Below are positions 8,538-17,574 of a stretch of 64,000 nucleotides of DNA, in pieces. The stretch is taken from assembly GCF_000472545.1 (NCBI RefSeq), contig NZ_AWZV01000003.1, forward strand, positions 254,608 to 318,607, read 5' to 3'. This DNA comes from Burkholderia sp. WSM2232. GTDB lineage: Bacteria > Pseudomonadota > Gammaproteobacteria > Burkholderiales > Burkholderiaceae. The notes under the pieces were generated by a model. The model searched no databases and was not told the DNA's origin. It saw nothing but the letters and a program-made list of their open reading frames with translations. The position numbers and the translations under genes were made by a program. The first letter of the stretch is position 1, and each line of letters opens with the position of its first letter.

Positions 8538-9608
8538 ATGCCCTTGTCACTCGAGGCCGACGTCACATCGAAACGTACCCTGAAAAAGGCCATATTTCTG
8601 CATACCGGCTGGCGCAGCGCGGGCACCTGGGTGTGGTCGCGTCTTCGTGCGCTCGACGGTGCGACCGGGTTTTACGAGCCGCTCAGCAACGTGCTCGCCG
8701 ATCTGGGTTTCGCGGAGGTTGCTGCCAGCCGCCCCACGCTGACATCGGGACATCCGCCGCTCGAGGCGCCTTACTTCGACGAATACAAGGCGTTCTTGCA
8801 CGAAGGCACGCGCGGTGTGAGCGGATATCGGAGAGCTTTCAGTATCGACCGTTTCAGCGAGCAGCCAGACGCCGAATTCCCCGCGCTACAGAGCTATTTG
8901 CGCGGCCTTTGCGAGCACTCGGCTCAACAGGGCAGGGTGCCAGTCCTCAAGTTCTGTCGCTCGTCCGGGAGAGTGCAGTGGCTCAGGCATGCGTTTGCCG
9001 ACGCAATGCATGTGGGCGTGCTGCGCAATCCCGCATCGCAGTTTGCGTCCGGCTGGCTTCTGAACCAGCAGTGGCGCAATCCGTTCTTCGTGGCCGCGCC
9101 GTTTCGCGTGCTCGGCTTGAACCGCAATGAACCGCTGGCCAGGCAGATCATCGAGCTATGCGATGTGAAATTGCCGCCCGCCGCGCCAGCTTCCGACGAC
9201 GCCTACGCGATAGCGTGCGAACACTATGCACGCAGCGCGGAAGGCAGCAACGCTTATCGTGCGTTTGTCGCGCTGTGGGTGCTCGGTGCGTACCGAATGG
9301 GGCAAGGCGTCGACCTGGTCGTGGATATGGATCTGCTTGGACAGTCGCGTGAATACGCGGCCGGACTGCGAGCCGGCTTTGAAGCGCACAGCGCACTGTC
9401 GCCGGATTTCAGCAGCGCGCGCGATCTCGTAGAGGAAACGCGCCGCAGCGCCGCGCGTGTCAGCGGAATAGACGGCCAGGCGATGCGTGGCGTTCATTCG
9501 GCGGCGCTCAAATTCCTCAAAATGCAAAGCGGCGTGGACGCGGCCTTTGTCGAACGGGTGCGCGAAAAAATGGTGCTTGCGAACGAGCTGACCGCGCAAT
9601 GGCGCTGA
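8538..9608 (+). CDS. Sulfotransferase-like protein
   Basis: 356-residue cytosolic protein. Residues ~20-33 (FLHTGWRSAGTWVW) resemble the PAPS 5'-phosphosulfate loop of sulfotransferases (usual form GxxRSGSTxL), and VLRNPASQFASGW around Arg163-Ser167 matches the 3'-phosphate-binding RxP/S motif. Substrate is not visible. Start ATG 8538 follows GAAGAGAG at a normal distance. It lies 87 nt after hpaR on the same strand but its family is unrelated to aromatic degradation, and it has no PAPS-synthesis or glycan neighbours nearby. Sulfation is inferred from the two motifs only. Confidence 0.7.
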   Translation: MPLSLEADVTSKRTLKKAIFLHTGWRSAGTWVWSRLRALDGATGFYEPLSNVLADLGFAEVAASRPTLTSGHPPLEAPYFDEYKAFLHEGTRGVSGYRRAFSIDRFSEQPDAEFPALQSYLRGLCEHSAQQGRVPVLKFCRSSGRVQWLRHAFADAMHVGVLRNPASQFASGWLLNQQWRNPFFVAAPFRVLGLNRNEPLARQIIELCDVKLPPAAPASDDAYAIACEHYARSAEGSNAYRAFVALWVLGAYRMGQGVDLVVDMDLLGQSREYAAGLRAGFEAHSALSPDFSSARDLVEETRRSAARVSGIDGQAMRGVHSAALKFLKMQSGVDAAFVERVREKMVLANELTAQWR

Positions 9609-9635
9609 GCGCCAGAAAGCTGGCTACACCAGGCA

Positions 9636-11045
9636 TCAGGAAGCAGCGGGTTTTTTCGCATGGGCCAGGGTCTCGGCCCTTAACTGGTCGTAGCTTGTTT
9701 TGTCGAGCGGCACTGCATCGGGCTGGCCCAGATCGCCGAGTCTCACGCGATAGTTTTCGCGCGCGCTCCACGCGGTGACGGCCGCAATAATCGTAATGCC
9801 GAAGGTGATCGCTCCGATCGTCACCGGAACGTTGTGCGAGCCCGGTGGCGCGACATAAGCGAACAACGCCGGCAGCAACGCCGTGATCGTGGTGCCGATG
9901 TTCTGCCCGATCGCCATCGCGGAGACGCGCGAGCGGGTCGGAAACAGTTCCGGGTAGAAGCTCGGGAACGTCGCGTTATAGCCTTGATAGATTACGCCCC
10001 ACATCAGGATCGACATCACCATGGCGAGCGCGACGTTGTGAATGCTGATCGCGTACAGGTATGCGAAAGAAAGCAGTCCCGCACCGAGTGCGCCCACAAT
10101 GATCGGCAGGCGCCGCCCGATCCGGTCGGACAGATTACCCACATACGGAATCACGAGCACCGCGACAATGTTGCCGATCACGGGAATCCACAAGTACACG
10201 CTCTTCGAAAAGCCTATGCCGTAAGAGGCCTGCACTGCATACGCAGCGCCGAAAATCGTCGCAACAACAGGAATGACATTCATCAACGAGCAACCGACTA
10301 CGCGCAGCATGTCGGGCCAGTTATAGCGGAAGGCCTCGGCAATCGGCGACCTCGGCACGCCGCCGCTCGTGTCCTCTTGCGTGAAAGCCGGTGTTTCGTC
10401 GACTTCGCGACGGATAATGTAGCCCGCCACCAGCACCAGCGCGCTCAGCAGAAACGGAATGCGCCAGCCCCACGAATTGAACGAACTTTCTTCCATGTAA
10501 TACGCGAGCGGCAGGAACACGGCAGCGGCGAGAATCTGTCCGGCCTGCACGCCTTGCAGCGTGAAGCTCGCGTAATAGCCGCGTCGTCCGAATGGCGCAT
10601 GTTCGAGAATCATCGAGCTTGCGCCCGAAATTTCTCCTGCAACCGCAAAGCCTTGAATCAAACGAAGCAGGACGAGCAGCGTCGGCGCGAGCAGGCCGAC
10701 GTGCTGATACGTGGGCAGGAGGCCGACAGCCATCGTCGAAAAGCCCATCAGGAACATGCATAGCAGCAGGACGTTCTTGCGGCCGTGCGTGTCGCCCCAG
10801 TGTCCGAGCACGAACGCGCCGATGGGTCGCGCGACATAGCCGACGCCATAAGTGGCAAGCGAGGCGACGATCGCGATTTTCGGATTGCCCGACGGAAAGA
10901 ACAGTTGGGGGAAGATCAGCGCCGCTGCCTGGGCGTAGATGAAGAAGTCGTAGTACTCGAGGGCTGAGCCGATCCAGCCGCTGGCAGTTGCCTTGCCGGC
11001 CTGTCCGCGATGCTTGCGGCCACTCGCCGATGTGTTCGTTGCCAT
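9636..11045 (-). CDS. MFS transporter, metabolite:H+ symporter (MHS) type
   Basis: 469-residue inner-membrane permease with about 12 membrane segments. MHS-family signatures seen: GSALEYYDFFIYAQAAA in helix 1, RPIGAFVLGHWGDTHGRKNVLL in the 2-3 loop and LRLIQGFAVAGEISGA in helix 5. This family takes up small carboxylates or osmolytes (shikimate, proline/betaine, alpha-ketoglutarate, citrate). The substrate cannot be read from sequence; closeness to the hpa cluster and to divergent mmsA allows an aromatic acid or branched/beta-amino-acid catabolite, but that is a guess. Ends with a His/Ala/Lys-rich tail (LAHAKKPAAS). Confidence 0.88.
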   Translation of the reverse strand: MATNTSASGRKHRGQAGKATASGWIGSALEYYDFFIYAQAAALIFPQLFFPSGNPKIAIVASLATYGVGYVARPIGAFVLGHWGDTHGRKNVLLLCMFLMGFSTMAVGLLPTYQHVGLLAPTLLVLLRLIQGFAVAGEISGASSMILEHAPFGRRGYYASFTLQGVQAGQILAAAVFLPLAYYMEESSFNSWGWRIPFLLSALVLVAGYIIRREVDETPAFTQEDTSGGVPRSPIAEAFRYNWPDMLRVVGCSLMNVIPVVATIFGAAYAVQASYGIGFSKSVYLWIPVIGNIVAVLVIPYVGNLSDRIGRRLPIIVGALGAGLLSFAYLYAISIHNVALAMVMSILMWGVIYQGYNATFPSFYPELFPTRSRVSAMAIGQNIGTTITALLPALFAYVAPPGSHNVPVTIGAITFGITIIAAVTAWSARENYRVRLGDLGQPDAVPLDKTSYDQLRAETLAHAKKPAAS

Positions 11046-11377
11046 GTCGCGCCTCCTCGACGGGTGCTAACAAAAGCCCGCGCGGCCGCTCCATTTGGCG
11101 TCCGGCGCGCCGACTATGCAACCCAGGACTTATACGGCGATGCAACGGCACATCGCGATGCTGCTCAACCCGCTTGCATGGCTTGCTCTGCGGCGCAGTG
11201 GATGCGCAGCCGCGCGGCGCTCCAATACAGTTGCGACACAAAAAACAATACAGTGAGGTGCGGTTCTGTTTTGCTGTATAGGGAATAAGCGGCGCAGCGT
11301 CGATACAGTTGGTGGTCTCGAATCCGCCTGCCTGCCCGGCGCCCGGCGCCCGGCCCTTCCCGAACGTGAGGTACGCA
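11046..11377. promoter_or_regulatory. Divergent MHS transporter/mmsA control region with repeated ATACAG boxes
   Basis: This 332-bp gap between divergent genes holds no credible ORF. CAATACAGT occurs as a direct repeat at 11223-11231 and 11246-11254 (23 bp apart), the inverted form CTGTAT lies at 11274-11279, and GATACAGTT at 11302-11310. The pattern suggests binding of a dimeric regulator; GntR/MocR proteins use comparable repeated half-sites, but no candidate regulator gene lies next to it, so the factor is unknown. Confidence 0.5.
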
Positions 11378-12901
11378 ATGAATGCAGTAAGCGAGCAGGA
11401 CAAGCTGTCCGTGCAGCAGTTAGGCCACTATATCGGCGGCGCCATGGTTGCGCCGGCCAGCGGCCGCTTCAAGGACGTGTTCAATCCCGCCACCGGCAAG
11501 GTGACGGGCGCGGTTGCGCTCGCCTCCGTCGAGGAAGTGGATGCGGCAGTGAAAGCAGCCAGGGCGGCGTTTGCGGCATGGAGCGAAACCGCGCCGCTCA
11601 AACGCGCCCGCATTCTGTTCAGGTTCAAGGAACTGCTCAACCAGCACCACGACGAACTCGCCATGCTTATCACGCGCGAGCACGGCAAGGTGTTCACCGA
11701 CGCGCAAGGCGAGGTGGTGCGCGGTATCGAAGTGGTCGAGTTCGCATGCGGCATTCCGAACCTGCTGAAAACCGACTTTACCGACCAGATTGGCGGCGGC
11801 ATCGACAACTGGAATCTGCGTCAGCCGCTCGGTGTGGTAGCGGGCATTACGCCGTTCAATTTCCCGGTGATGGTGCCGATGTGGATGTTCCCCGTCGCGC
11901 TGGCCTGCGGAAATACGTTCGTTCTGAAGCCGTCAGAGCGCGATCCGTCGGCGTCGCTGCGCATTGCCGAACTGCTGAAGGAAGCCGGTTTGCCGGACGG
12001 CGTATTCAATGTGGTCAACGGCGACAAGGTGGCCGTGGACGCACTGATCGAACATCCGGACGTCGCGGCGCTGTCGTTCGTCGGCTCGACGCCGATCGCG
12101 CAGTACATTCACACGGAGGCGTCGAAGCGCGGCAAGCGCGTGCAGGCGCTCGGCGGCGCGAAGAATCACCTCGTGGTGATGCCGGACGCCGATCTCGATC
12201 AGGCCGTGGACGCGCTGATCGGCGCCGCCTATGGCTCCGCCGGCGAGCGCTGCATGGCGATTTCGGTGGCGGTGGCCGTGGGCAATGTCGCCGACAAGTT
12301 GATCGAAAAGCTCGTGCCGCGCGTGAAGTCGCTCGTCATCAAGAACGGAGAGAACCTGGACGCCGAGATGGGCCCGCTCGTAACCGCGGAGCACAAGGCG
12401 AAAGTGGCGGGCTATATCGCTTCCGGCGTGGAAGAAGGCGCTACGCTTATCGTGGATGGCCGCGCCCATCCGGTTGCGCAGGAAGAGGGGTTCTTCATCG
12501 GCGGAACGCTGTTCGACAACGTCGGCACGCAGATGAAGATCTACAAGGAAGAGATCTTTGGTCCCGTGCTGGCGGTGGTACGTGTGCCCGATTTCGCGAG
12601 CGCGGTAGAGTTGATCAACGCGCATGAGTTCGGTAACGGCGTGTCGCTCTTTACCTCGGACGGCGGCGTTGCGCGCGCATTCGGCCGGCAGATTCAGGTG
12701 GGCATGGTAGGCATCAATGTGCCCATTCCGGTGCCCATGGCATGGCACTCGTTCGGCGGCTGGAAGAAGTCGCTGTTTGGCGACCATCATGCGTACGGCG
12801 AAGAGGGCGTGCGTTTTTACACGCGTTACAAGAGCATCATGCAGCGCTGGCCGGACAGCATCGCCAAGGGCGCCGAGTTTACGATGCCTGTAGCGAAGTA
12901 A
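11378..12901 (+). CDS. mmsA: CoA-acylating methylmalonate-semialdehyde dehydrogenase
   Basis: 507-residue aldehyde dehydrogenase converting (methyl)malonate semialdehyde to propionyl- or acetyl-CoA in valine, beta-alanine or inositol breakdown. Diagnostic is [16 protein letters not shown]: the general-base Glu of ordinary aldehyde dehydrogenases is replaced as in CoA-acylating MmsA enzymes. The catalytic Cys is in [13 protein letters not shown]-site [12 protein letters not shown] and [11 protein letters not shown] are present. Start ATG 11378 follows GTGAGG; the 69-nt upstream in-frame stretch is Pro-rich and non-family. It stands alone with its own terminator, without the usual mmsB or transaminase partner. 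Confidence 0.94.
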   Translation: MNAVSEQDKLSVQQLGHYIGGAMVAPASGRFKDVFNPATGKVTGAVALASVEEVDAAVKAARAAFAAWSETAPLKRARILFRFKELLNQHHDELAMLITREHGKVFTDAQGEVVRGIEVVEFACGIPNLLKTDFTDQIGGGIDNWNLRQPLGVVAGITPFNFPVMVPMWMFPVALACGNTFVLKPSERDPSASLRIAELLKEAGLPDGVFNVVNGDKVAVDALIEHPDVAALSFVGSTPIAQYIHTEASKRGKRVQALGGAKNHLVVMPDADLDQAVDALIGAAYGSAGERCMAISVAVAVGNVADKLIEKLVPRVKSLVIKNGENLDAEMGPLVTAEHKAKVAGYIASGVEEGATLIVDGRAHPVAQEEGFFIGGTLFDNVGTQMKIYKEEIFGPVLAVVRVPDFASAVELINAHEFGNGVSLFTSDGGVARAFGRQIQVGMVGINVPIPVPMAWHSFGGWKKSLFGDHHAYGEEGVRFYTRYKSIMQRWPDSIAKGAEFTMPVAK

Positions 12902-12964
12902 CTTGCGAGGCGAGGGAGTCGAGCGAGTCTCGCAACAAATGCAATTGGCGCAGCTTTGGCCCAA

Positions 12965-13000
12965 GCAGTGCAAGCAGCGCAAGCAGTGCAAACAATGCAA
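12965..13000 (+). repeat. Four tandem 9-bp units, GCAGTGCAA type
   Basis: GCAGTGCAA, GCAGCGCAA, GCAGTGCAA and ACAATGCAA follow each other without a gap between the mmsA stop codon and its terminator. The repeat is short and imperfect. It has no spacer structure, so it is not CRISPR. Confidence 0.7.
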
Positions 13001-13043
13001 TTCGCGCAACCGGCGCGATACGCGCAATCCTCGCAGCAGAAAC

Positions 13044-13077
13044 GCCGCGGCTGAAACTCAAAGCCGCGGCTTTTTTT
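13044..13077 (+). terminator. Intrinsic terminator of mmsA
   Basis: Perfect 9-bp GC-rich stem (GCCGCGGCT / AGCCGCGGC, 13044-13052 and 13062-13070) with a 9-nt loop and seven T residues at 13071-13077. The T run is on the plus side only, so it serves mmsA rather than the convergent MFS gene. Confidence 0.9.
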
Positions 13078-13087
13078 CATCTCAACT

Positions 13088-14428
13088 TCAAACACCCGAC
13101 GACGACTCTTCTTCCGCCTCATCGAGGACCGCGTTCTGTACGGCCGTTGCGGGGCTCACGTAGGGCGGCGCCTGACGCGGCTCGTCGATGCTGTAGCGAA
13201 GCCGTCCGGCGTCGACAAACACACGCAGACCGCGGTATCTGACGAGATACAGCAGGCCTACCAGCGCGGCTGCGAACCCCGACGCCGCGCCTACGCCGAG
13301 CGCCCAGCGCGGGCCGAAACGATCCGCGACCCAGCCGACCACGGGCGCACCGAGCGGCGTGCCGCCAAGCGCAATGGCCAGCAGAATGGCGATCACGCGG
13401 CCGCGCATCGCGGGTTCCGTGGAGAGTTGCACGAGACTGTTGGTCGACGTGTTGAAGGTTTGCGTCGACACGCCGATGAAGACGAGGACCATGCCGAACA
13501 GCACATAGTTGGGCATTAGCGAAGCGGCCGTGCAGCCCACGCCGAAAATCGCTGCAGCGCCGAGCAGCAATGCCATCCGCGGCCGCGCGCGGCGTGCGGC
13601 GAGCAGTGCGCCGGTGACAGAACCCACCGCCATGGTCGAACTCAGCACGCCGTATTCGCCCGCACCCGCATGAAAAGCGCTGACCGACATGGTCGAAATG
13701 AAGATCGGGAAGTTGAGCCCAAACGTGCCGATCAGGAATTGCATCAACAATGCGGCTTTCAGATCGGGGCGCTTCCATACATACTTGAAGCCTTCCACGA
13801 AACTGCCGCGCGAGCGTACCGCAAGGGGCTTTGCGTGCAGTTCGCGCACGCGCAGCATGCGCAATGCGCCGAGCACCGCGATAAATGACAGCGCATTGAT
13901 CAGAAACACCCAGCCGGTTCCGACCGATGCAATCAGCAAGCCGGCCACCGCCGGACCGATCATCCGCGCTGCGTTGAACGACGTGGAATTGAGCGCGACC
14001 GCATTCGACAGATCGCTTTCGCCGACGAGATCGGACACGAAGGTTTGACGCGCGGGCGAATCGAACGCGGTCACGCAGCCGAGCAGTCCCGCGAAAACAT
14101 ACACATGCCACAGTTCCACCAGGCCGGTGATGGTGAGCAGGCCGAGGCCCAGCGCGAGACTGCCCATGGCTGCCTGCGTGACCAGCAGAAGCTTGCGGCG
14201 GTCGAAGTGATCCGCTGCATAGCCGGTGAGCGGCAACAGCAGCATTTGCGGGCCGAACTGCAATGACATGACGATGCCCACGGAAGTCGCATTGTGCTGC
14301 GTGAGTTCCGTGAGCACGAGCCAGTCCTGCGCGGTGCGCTGCATCCACGTGCCGACGTTCGAGACGATGGCGCCGCTTGCCCACATCCGGTAATTGAAGT
14401 TGCGCAGCGAACGGAACGTGCTGCTCAT
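13088..14428 (-). CDS. MFS exporter, EntS/MFS_3 type
   Basis: 446-residue membrane protein with the features of the 12-helix MFS_3 exporter branch: FRSLRNFNYRMWASGAIVSNVGTWMQRTAQDWLV at the N-terminus, GYAADHFDRRKLLL (loop 2-3 signature), FDSPARQTFVSDLV and NSTSFNAARMIGPAVAGLLI. Relatives export enterobactin or drugs; this substrate is unknown. The last ~30 residues form an acidic cytosolic tail (DEAEEESSSGV). It ends 10 nt from the mmsA terminator (convergent) and starts 76 nt after the isochorismatase-like gene stop, so the isochorismatase-MFS pair may be one transcript. Confidence 0.87.
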   Translation of the reverse strand: MSSTFRSLRNFNYRMWASGAIVSNVGTWMQRTAQDWLVLTELTQHNATSVGIVMSLQFGPQMLLLPLTGYAADHFDRRKLLLVTQAAMGSLALGLGLLTITGLVELWHVYVFAGLLGCVTAFDSPARQTFVSDLVGESDLSNAVALNSTSFNAARMIGPAVAGLLIASVGTGWVFLINALSFIAVLGALRMLRVRELHAKPLAVRSRGSFVEGFKYVWKRPDLKAALLMQFLIGTFGLNFPIFISTMSVSAFHAGAGEYGVLSSTMAVGSVTGALLAARRARPRMALLLGAAAIFGVGCTAASLMPNYVLFGMVLVFIGVSTQTFNTSTNSLVQLSTEPAMRGRVIAILLAIALGGTPLGAPVVGWVADRFGPRWALGVGAASGFAAALVGLLYLVRYRGLRVFVDAGRLRYSIDEPRQAPPYVSPATAVQNAVLDEAEEESSSGV

Positions 14429-14504
14429 GGCAAGCCGTTGCGCGCATGCGCGTGAGTACGATGCGGTGCGCAGCGAAGGCGCACCGTCTTGCCAATGCTT
14501 ATGC

Positions 14505-15074
14505 TCATGCTGACGCGCGAGTCTGTTCCAGCATGTCGAGTACTTCCTGTGTCGTACCCGTTTCGCCGAGCCGCGGGAAAATGCGCGTGAGGCTATTGGT
14601 GTGAGCGTCGAGGTGCAGGTCTGTCATTGCGTCCACGGCGAATGCGATGTTCAGACCGAGCTCGTGCGCGAAACGCGCCGTGGATTCAATGCCGATGCTG
14701 GTGGACACACCCGTCAGCACGATTTGTGTCACGCCTTGCTCGCGCAAATACGCCTCGAGATCCGTGTTGGTGAACGCCCCCCATGTGCGCTTGGTCACAA
14801 GGTGATCCGACGCTTGCCGGTTCAGTTCGGGCACGAGATCCGTGAATCCCGGCGGGAAGTTGCCGCTCGGGCGCGCCTGTTCCGCGCGCCCCGGTGCGCC
14901 GCCCGCCACATTGACGAGTACCACCGGAAGACCGTGGTGCCGGAATGCGTCGGCTAACGCGGCCGCGCGTTGCACGACCTCCGCGGTGGGATGCGCCGTG
15001 GGCATTGCCACGATGCCTTGCTGCAAATCGATCACGACCAGTGCGGTTCTTGCATCGAGTGTCGTCAGTGCCAT
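14505..15074 (-). CDS. Isochorismatase-fold hydrolase with Gly at the Cys position
   Basis: 189-residue alpha/beta hydrolase of the isochorismatase-like superfamily. Family residues: Asp16 in VVIDLQQ, Lys95 in TKRTWGAF, and LTGVSTSIGIESTA, where the usual nucleophilic Cys is Gly128. Cysteine hydrolases (nicotinamidase, carbamoylsarcosine hydrolase) need that Cys; true isochorismatases use Asp/Lys without it, so a vinyl-ether hydrolase or non-catalytic role is more likely than amidase. Start 15074 is fixed by AGGAG 6 nt upstream; the 36-nt extension to 15110 lacks a ribosome site. Next to a MarR regulator gene on the same strand. Confidence 0.85.
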   Translation of the reverse strand: MALTTLDARTALVVIDLQQGIVAMPTAHPTAEVVQRAAALADAFRHHGLPVVLVNVAGGAPGRAEQARPSGNFPPGFTDLVPELNRQASDHLVTKRTWGAFTNTDLEAYLREQGVTQIVLTGVSTSIGIESTARFAHELGLNIAFAVDAMTDLHLDAHTNSLTRIFPRLGETGTTQEVLDMLEQTRASA

Positions 15075-15106
15075 GCGTGCTCCTGGTGAGGTTGCCGCCC
15101 GATGCG

Positions 15107-15559
15107 TCACGACTCGATCAGGCGTTTGAGTAATGCGACGCCGGTGGCGAGCTGCTTTTGCTCGGCCGCCGAAAAGCGCGTCTGAATAGTGCGGAAAAGC
15201 CAGTCTTCGCGCGCGGCGCGGCTCGCCTTGATTTTCTTGCGGAAGGCGGGGGTGAGGGACAGCACGGTTTGCCGGCCGTCGTTGGGATCGGGCGCGCCGC
15301 TCACGAGGCCGGCGGCTTTCAGCACCGAGAGCGTCTCGCTCATGGACTGCGAACGCATGCCCTGTGCACGCGCGAGTTCAGTAACCGTTGCCGGGCCGTC
15401 GCGCTCGAGCAGACCGAGAACCTGGATTTGCGAAGGGGTGAAGTCGCCAAGATGCGCCTCTTCGCGCAGACGGCGGCGCAGCTTGCCGTTCAGTACACGC
15501 AGGTCTTCAGCCAATACATGCAGGGAGTTGAGGTCGAGCGGCGGATCGTTCTTGCTCAT
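15107..15559 (-). CDS. MarR-family transcriptional regulator
   Basis: 150-residue winged-helix protein: LRRRLREEAHLGDFTPSQIQVLGLLERDGPATVTELA, MRSQSMSETLSVLKAAGLV and the wing DPNDGRQTVLSLT. It is 32 nt upstream of the isochorismatase-like hydrolase on the same strand, so it probably controls that gene and perhaps the MFS exporter, in the common MarR-enzyme-exporter arrangement. A near-palindrome lies 14 nt before its start codon, suggesting autoregulation. Ligand unknown. Confidence 0.88.
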   Translation of the reverse strand: MSKNDPPLDLNSLHVLAEDLRVLNGKLRRRLREEAHLGDFTPSQIQVLGLLERDGPATVTELARAQGMRSQSMSETLSVLKAAGLVSGAPDPNDGRQTVLSLTPAFRKKIKASRAAREDWLFRTIQTRFSAAEQKQLATGVALLKRLIES

Positions 15560-15572
15560 GCGTGCCGAAACA

Positions 15573-15610
15573 ATATACGAAGGTTACCTGCGTAGGGTAC
15601 CTTTGTATAT
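15573..15610. promoter_or_regulatory. Inverted repeat upstream of marR-type gene, predicted operator
   Basis: Arms ATATACGAAGGTTACC (15573-15588) and GGTACCTTTGTATAT (15596-15610) are reverse complements except for one mismatch and one extra base, separated by 7 nt. The position just upstream of the MarR start codon fits an autoregulatory operator. Confidence 0.65.
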
Positions 15611-15630
15611 CGCGGCGGTCAAGTGCGAGC

Positions 15631-17574
15631 TCAGGCGATCGGGGCGCGTTGTGGCCGGGCTTCGAGCGGCGCGCGGCGGCTCGCCGGCTTGTTTTCTTCG
15701 GGCGCTTCTTCCGCGCGAATGATGGTGAGGAGCTGCTGGAGCGACATCGGGCGACCAGTGAGAAAGCCTTGCACTACATTGCAGCGTGCATCGCACAGCC
15801 ATTCCAGTTGCGCCGGGTATTCGACGCCTTCGGCGACCACCAGCAGCCCGAAACTATGCGCCATCGAAATGATGGCCGTGACGATAGGCTGGCCGCCGTT
15901 CGGCAATGGACAGATAAAGCTGCGGTCGATCTTGATGCTGTGCACCGGGAAAGACTGCAGGTACGACAGCGACGAGTAACCGGTGCCGAAGTCGTCGAGC
16001 GAGAGGCGCACGCCTGCCGTGCGCAACTCCTGCATGGCCTGAATGCCTACCGACATGTTGGACATCAATTGACTTTCGGTGAGCTCCAGTTCGAGCAGCG
16101 AAGCAGGCAGGCCGCTTTTTTGCAGCGCATCGCACACTTCCCTGGTGAAGCCTTCGGCCCGCAACTGCCGGGCCGAAATGTTGACGGCCACATGCACGCC
16201 AGCCTGGCGGCCCGCGTTCCAGCTTGCCGCGTCGCGGCACGCGCGCCACAAAACCCAGCGGCCGAGCGTCACGATCAGGTCGCTGTTCTCCGCAATCGGC
16301 ACGAATTCAGCCGGCGAAATAGGTCCTTCCGAAGGATGCGTCCAGCGCAGCAGCGCTTCTGCGCCCACTAGCCGGCCCGACAGGCAGTCGAATTGCGGCT
16401 GATAGACGATATCCAGGCCGTCCTGATCGACGGCCCGGCGCAGTTCGGCCTCGATGCGGGCGCGCCGTTGGGCTTCCGCCGTCATCTCGCTCTGAAACTC
16501 CACGGCAATGCTCTTACCCCTGCTTTTCGCGGAGTAGAGTGCGATGTCGGCGTTGCTGACCAGTTCGGCCATTTCGCCGGTGTCCTCGGGGTAGACGCTA
16601 AAACCCACGCTCGCCGTCACGGCCGAGTCGCTGCCGTGCAGAACGAACGGGCGCGACAGGTTGCGCGCAATGCGCCCCGCCGTGGCACGCGCGCGAATGC
16701 GGCTGGCGTCGGGGCCGATCACCACGGCGAATTCGTCGCCGCCGATGCGGCTCACGAGATCATTGGGCCGCACTACATTGCGCAAGGCCTCGGCAACCTG
16801 CTTGAGCAGTTCGTCGCCTGCGCCATGACCGAGCGTGTCGTTGACGGTCTTGAAGTTGTCGAGGTCGACCATCATCAGCGCGACCCGTTTGTCAGCCGCG
16901 CTCGCCCTGTGCAGGCGCGCCTTCAGTTCGTCGTAGAACGCGCGACGGTTTGGCAGATCCGTCAACGGATCGGTCGAGGCGAGATATTCGAGGTCCTTCT
17001 CCGCGCGCGAGACGCGCTCGCGCATGCGCCGCATGACGAGCGAGGCGATCCACACGGAACACAACGATGCGCTCACGAGAAAGCAGCCATACTGCACGAG
17101 CTGCATCCGGATCGCGTCCGTCGTTGCGACGATCACGATGCTGCCGAGCAAGCGGTCGTTATGAATGATCGGCGCCGCGACGAAGATATCTTCCAGCGAA
17201 AGACCCGGCGAGCTGCCGATGTTCGCCAGCGTGCCTTCCTCGGACTCCATGCGGTTCAAGCCCGGGCGCGTGTAGCGCACGAACAGGTCGCCGTCCGGGG
17301 TATACACACTGGCGCTTTCAACGTGCGGGACTTTGCGTAGGGAGCCGAGCACTTCGGCGGTGGCATCGCGATCGCCGAACATTGCCGAGGCAGTCAGATT
17401 TTCGGCGAGCACGGAAGCCTGCATGCTGACGTCGTTGGTCAACGAAGTGCGCAGCGCAAGCGCCTGATAGACGAGCAGCACGACACTCGAAATAAGCAGC
17501 GCGATCGCCACGCCGACCAGGTTCACGTGTTCGCGCGGCCATGCAAATCTACGCCAGACCCGGATACTTTTCAT
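15631..17574 (-). CDS. Membrane GGDEF-EAL enzyme with CHASE8-like sensor (YfiN-like)
   Basis: 647 residues. Membrane helix 1 (~18-40), a periplasmic segment with CHASE8-like sequence (SVLAENLTASAMFGD, residues ~54-68), helix 2 (~159-181), then GGDEF (TDPLTDLPNRRAF, GGDEF at 278-282, intact I-site RPND at 269-272) and a full EAL domain (EALLRW ~406, LELTES, DDFGTGYSSL, IKIDRSF, AEGVE, VQGFLTGRP). The N-terminal half matches YfiN/TpbB, whose periplasmic domain is held inactive by YfiR; unlike YfiN this protein carries a complete EAL domain and could both make and break c-di-GMP. Its ATG overlaps the YfiR-like stop (ATGA), so the two are coupled. Start 17574 chosen for that overlap. Confidence 0.93.
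   Translation of the reverse strand: MKSIRVWRRFAWPREHVNLVGVAIALLISSVVLLVYQALALRTSLTNDVSMQASVLAENLTASAMFGDRDATAEVLGSLRKVPHVESASVYTPDGDLFVRYTRPGLNRMESEEGTLANIGSSPGLSLEDIFVAAPIIHNDRLLGSIVIVATTDAIRMQLVQYGCFLVSASLCSVWIASLVMRRMRERVSRAEKDLEYLASTDPLTDLPNRRAFYDELKARLHRASAADKRVALMMVDLDNFKTVNDTLGHGAGDELLKQVAEALRNVVRPNDLVSRIGGDEFAVVIGPDASRIRARATAGRIARNLSRPFVLHGSDSAVTASVGFSVYPEDTGEMAELVSNADIALYSAKSRGKSIAVEFQSEMTAEAQRRARIEAELRRAVDQDGLDIVYQPQFDCLSGRLVGAEALLRWTHPSEGPISPAEFVPIAENSDLIVTLGRWVLWRACRDAASWNAGRQAGVHVAVNISARQLRAEGFTREVCDALQKSGLPASLLELELTESQLMSNMSVGIQAMQELRTAGVRLSLDDFGTGYSSLSYLQSFPVHSIKIDRSFICPLPNGGQPIVTAIISMAHSFGLLVVAEGVEYPAQLEWLCDARCNVVQGFLTGRPMSLQQLLTIIRAEEAPEENKPASRRAPLEARPQRAPIA

Noticed and set aside
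12965..13000. Possible CRISPR-like array
   Set aside because: Units are only 9 bp, with no spacers and no cas genes nearby.
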